A stretch of 7,235 nt of DNA. Source: an uncultured Bacteroidales bacterium. Its GTDB lineage: Bacteria; Bacteroidota; Bacteroidia; Bacteroidales; WCHB1-69. Below the pieces are notes generated by a model that was given only the letters and a program-made list of their open reading frames with translations, was not told the DNA's origin and ran no database searches. The stretch spans positions 1 through 7,235 of the forward strand of contig ONXT01000044.1 in the NCBI GenBank assembly GCA_900321845.1, in the 5' to 3' direction. Within the stretch, counting starts at the first letter, position 1. Every line of letters begins with the position of its first letter. Of this stretch, positions 6,790 through 7,235 are shown in pieces. The position numbers and the translations under genes are program-made.

Positions 6790-7235
6790 CTATTTCTTCA
6801 GCATGATCTCGATGAACGGGTTGAAGTAGTTCTCGCCTTTGCCCACGACGCCAGCGAGTCCCTTGCCGCCGGTTTTGCTACGTTTCACATCGCCGAAGAT
6901 GCCTTTTTCAAGGGCGCTGAAGAGGCCTTCCTTAACGATTTGCTGTAACAATTCGATGGTGTTTTCGAGCACGGTCTTGGCGCGTTGGCGGCAGATGCCT
7001 CCTTCGCGGAATTCCATCTCCTCGCCGATGCTGCGCATGTCGTTGAAGATGTAGCGGGCGTTTTCTATGGAGAGGTAGCGGTCGGACATGAACGGGGTGT
7101 GGATGGCCTCCGTGGGCATGCCGAGAAGCTGGATTCCCTGGTGCGTCCAGATGCCGATGATGTTGAAGAGGGCGTCTTGGATGTGGCCGCGGAAGATGTT
7201 GCCGGTCATGAACTTGGTGGGGGGCATGTACTTCA
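6790..7235 (-). CDS. kamD: Lysine 5,6-aminomutase alpha subunit (C-terminal part), 5' end outside window
   Basis: The frame is open to the window edge and gives 147 residues ending in TAG at 6792-6790. The segment resembles the C-terminus of the PLP-binding alpha subunit of adenosylcobalamin-dependent lysine 5,6-aminomutase, which moves the terminal amino group of D-lysine or beta-lysine in lysine fermentation to acetate and butyrate. Recognisable stretches are PPTKFMTGNIFRGH, GIQLLGMPTEAIHTPFMSDR, ENARYIF, EFREGGICRQRA, EGLFSALEKGIFGDVKR, GGKGLAGVVGKGENYFNPF and the terminal IEIMLKK. The ATG at 7227 is internal: the frame continues upstream, and the alpha subunit is about 520 residues. No cobalamin-binding domain follows, which argues against the larger D-ornithine aminomutase subunit OraE. 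The gene is followed by oppC, not by the beta subunit gene kamE. Identification comes from remembered family sequence patterns, without a database search. Confidence 0.83.
   Translation of the reverse strand, partial: KYMPPTKFMTGNIFRGHIQDALFNIIGIWTHQGIQLLGMPTEAIHTPFMSDRYLSIENARYIFNDMRSIGEEMEFREGGICRQRAKTVLENTIELLQQIVKEGLFSALEKGIFGDVKRSKTGGKGLAGVVGKGENYFNPFIEIMLKK

Overview
The window reads as a stretch of a chromosome from an anaerobic, amino-acid-fermenting member of the Bacteroidota (probably Bacteroidales). This is inferred from four things: a DUF4199 membrane protein next to a DPM1/GtrB-like glycosyltransferase, a pairing typical of this phylum; a Bacteroidota-style large PpiD/SurA-like protein; an exact copy of the Bacteroidota -7 promoter element (TAnnTTTG); and the C-terminal part of lysine 5,6-aminomutase alpha (KamD), an enzyme of lysine fermentation. 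Base composition is mixed, with AT-rich intergenic gaps.

All seven genes lie on the minus strand, so transcription runs from high to low coordinates. In that order they are: kamD (C-terminal 147 residues, 5' end outside the window); an OppC-type ABC transporter permease; a short ribF containing only the FAD synthetase domain; a 95-base gap holding a candidate promoter; a PpiD-like periplasmic folding factor; a DUF4199 membrane protein; a GT2 polyprenyl-phosphate glycosyltransferase; and panB (N-terminal 211 residues, 3' end outside the window). The other gaps are 6 to 30 bases, which suggests two transcription units: kamD-oppC-ribF, then ppiD-DUF4199-GT2-panB. No intergenic stretch exceeds 95 bases. 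I saw no RNA gene, CRISPR array, insertion sequence or convincing intrinsic terminator.

The genes do not form one pathway. They combine lysine catabolism, peptide or oligopeptide import, flavin cofactor synthesis, envelope protein folding, envelope glycan lipid synthesis and pantothenate synthesis, as is common in co-directional Bacteroidota gene runs.

I did not find a clearly new system. The points most worth checking are: (1) RibF ends exactly where its riboflavin kinase domain should begin, and neither frameshift nor stop readthrough recovers that domain; (2) kamD, oppC and ribF share one reading frame and each ends in TAG, with exactly six bases between each stop and the next start; (3) a five-copy 8-bp tandem repeat spans the stop codon of the DUF4199 gene and the gap before the glycosyltransferase; (4) kamD is not followed by the beta-subunit gene kamE; (5) the PpiD-like protein seems to have lost its parvulin active-site histidines.
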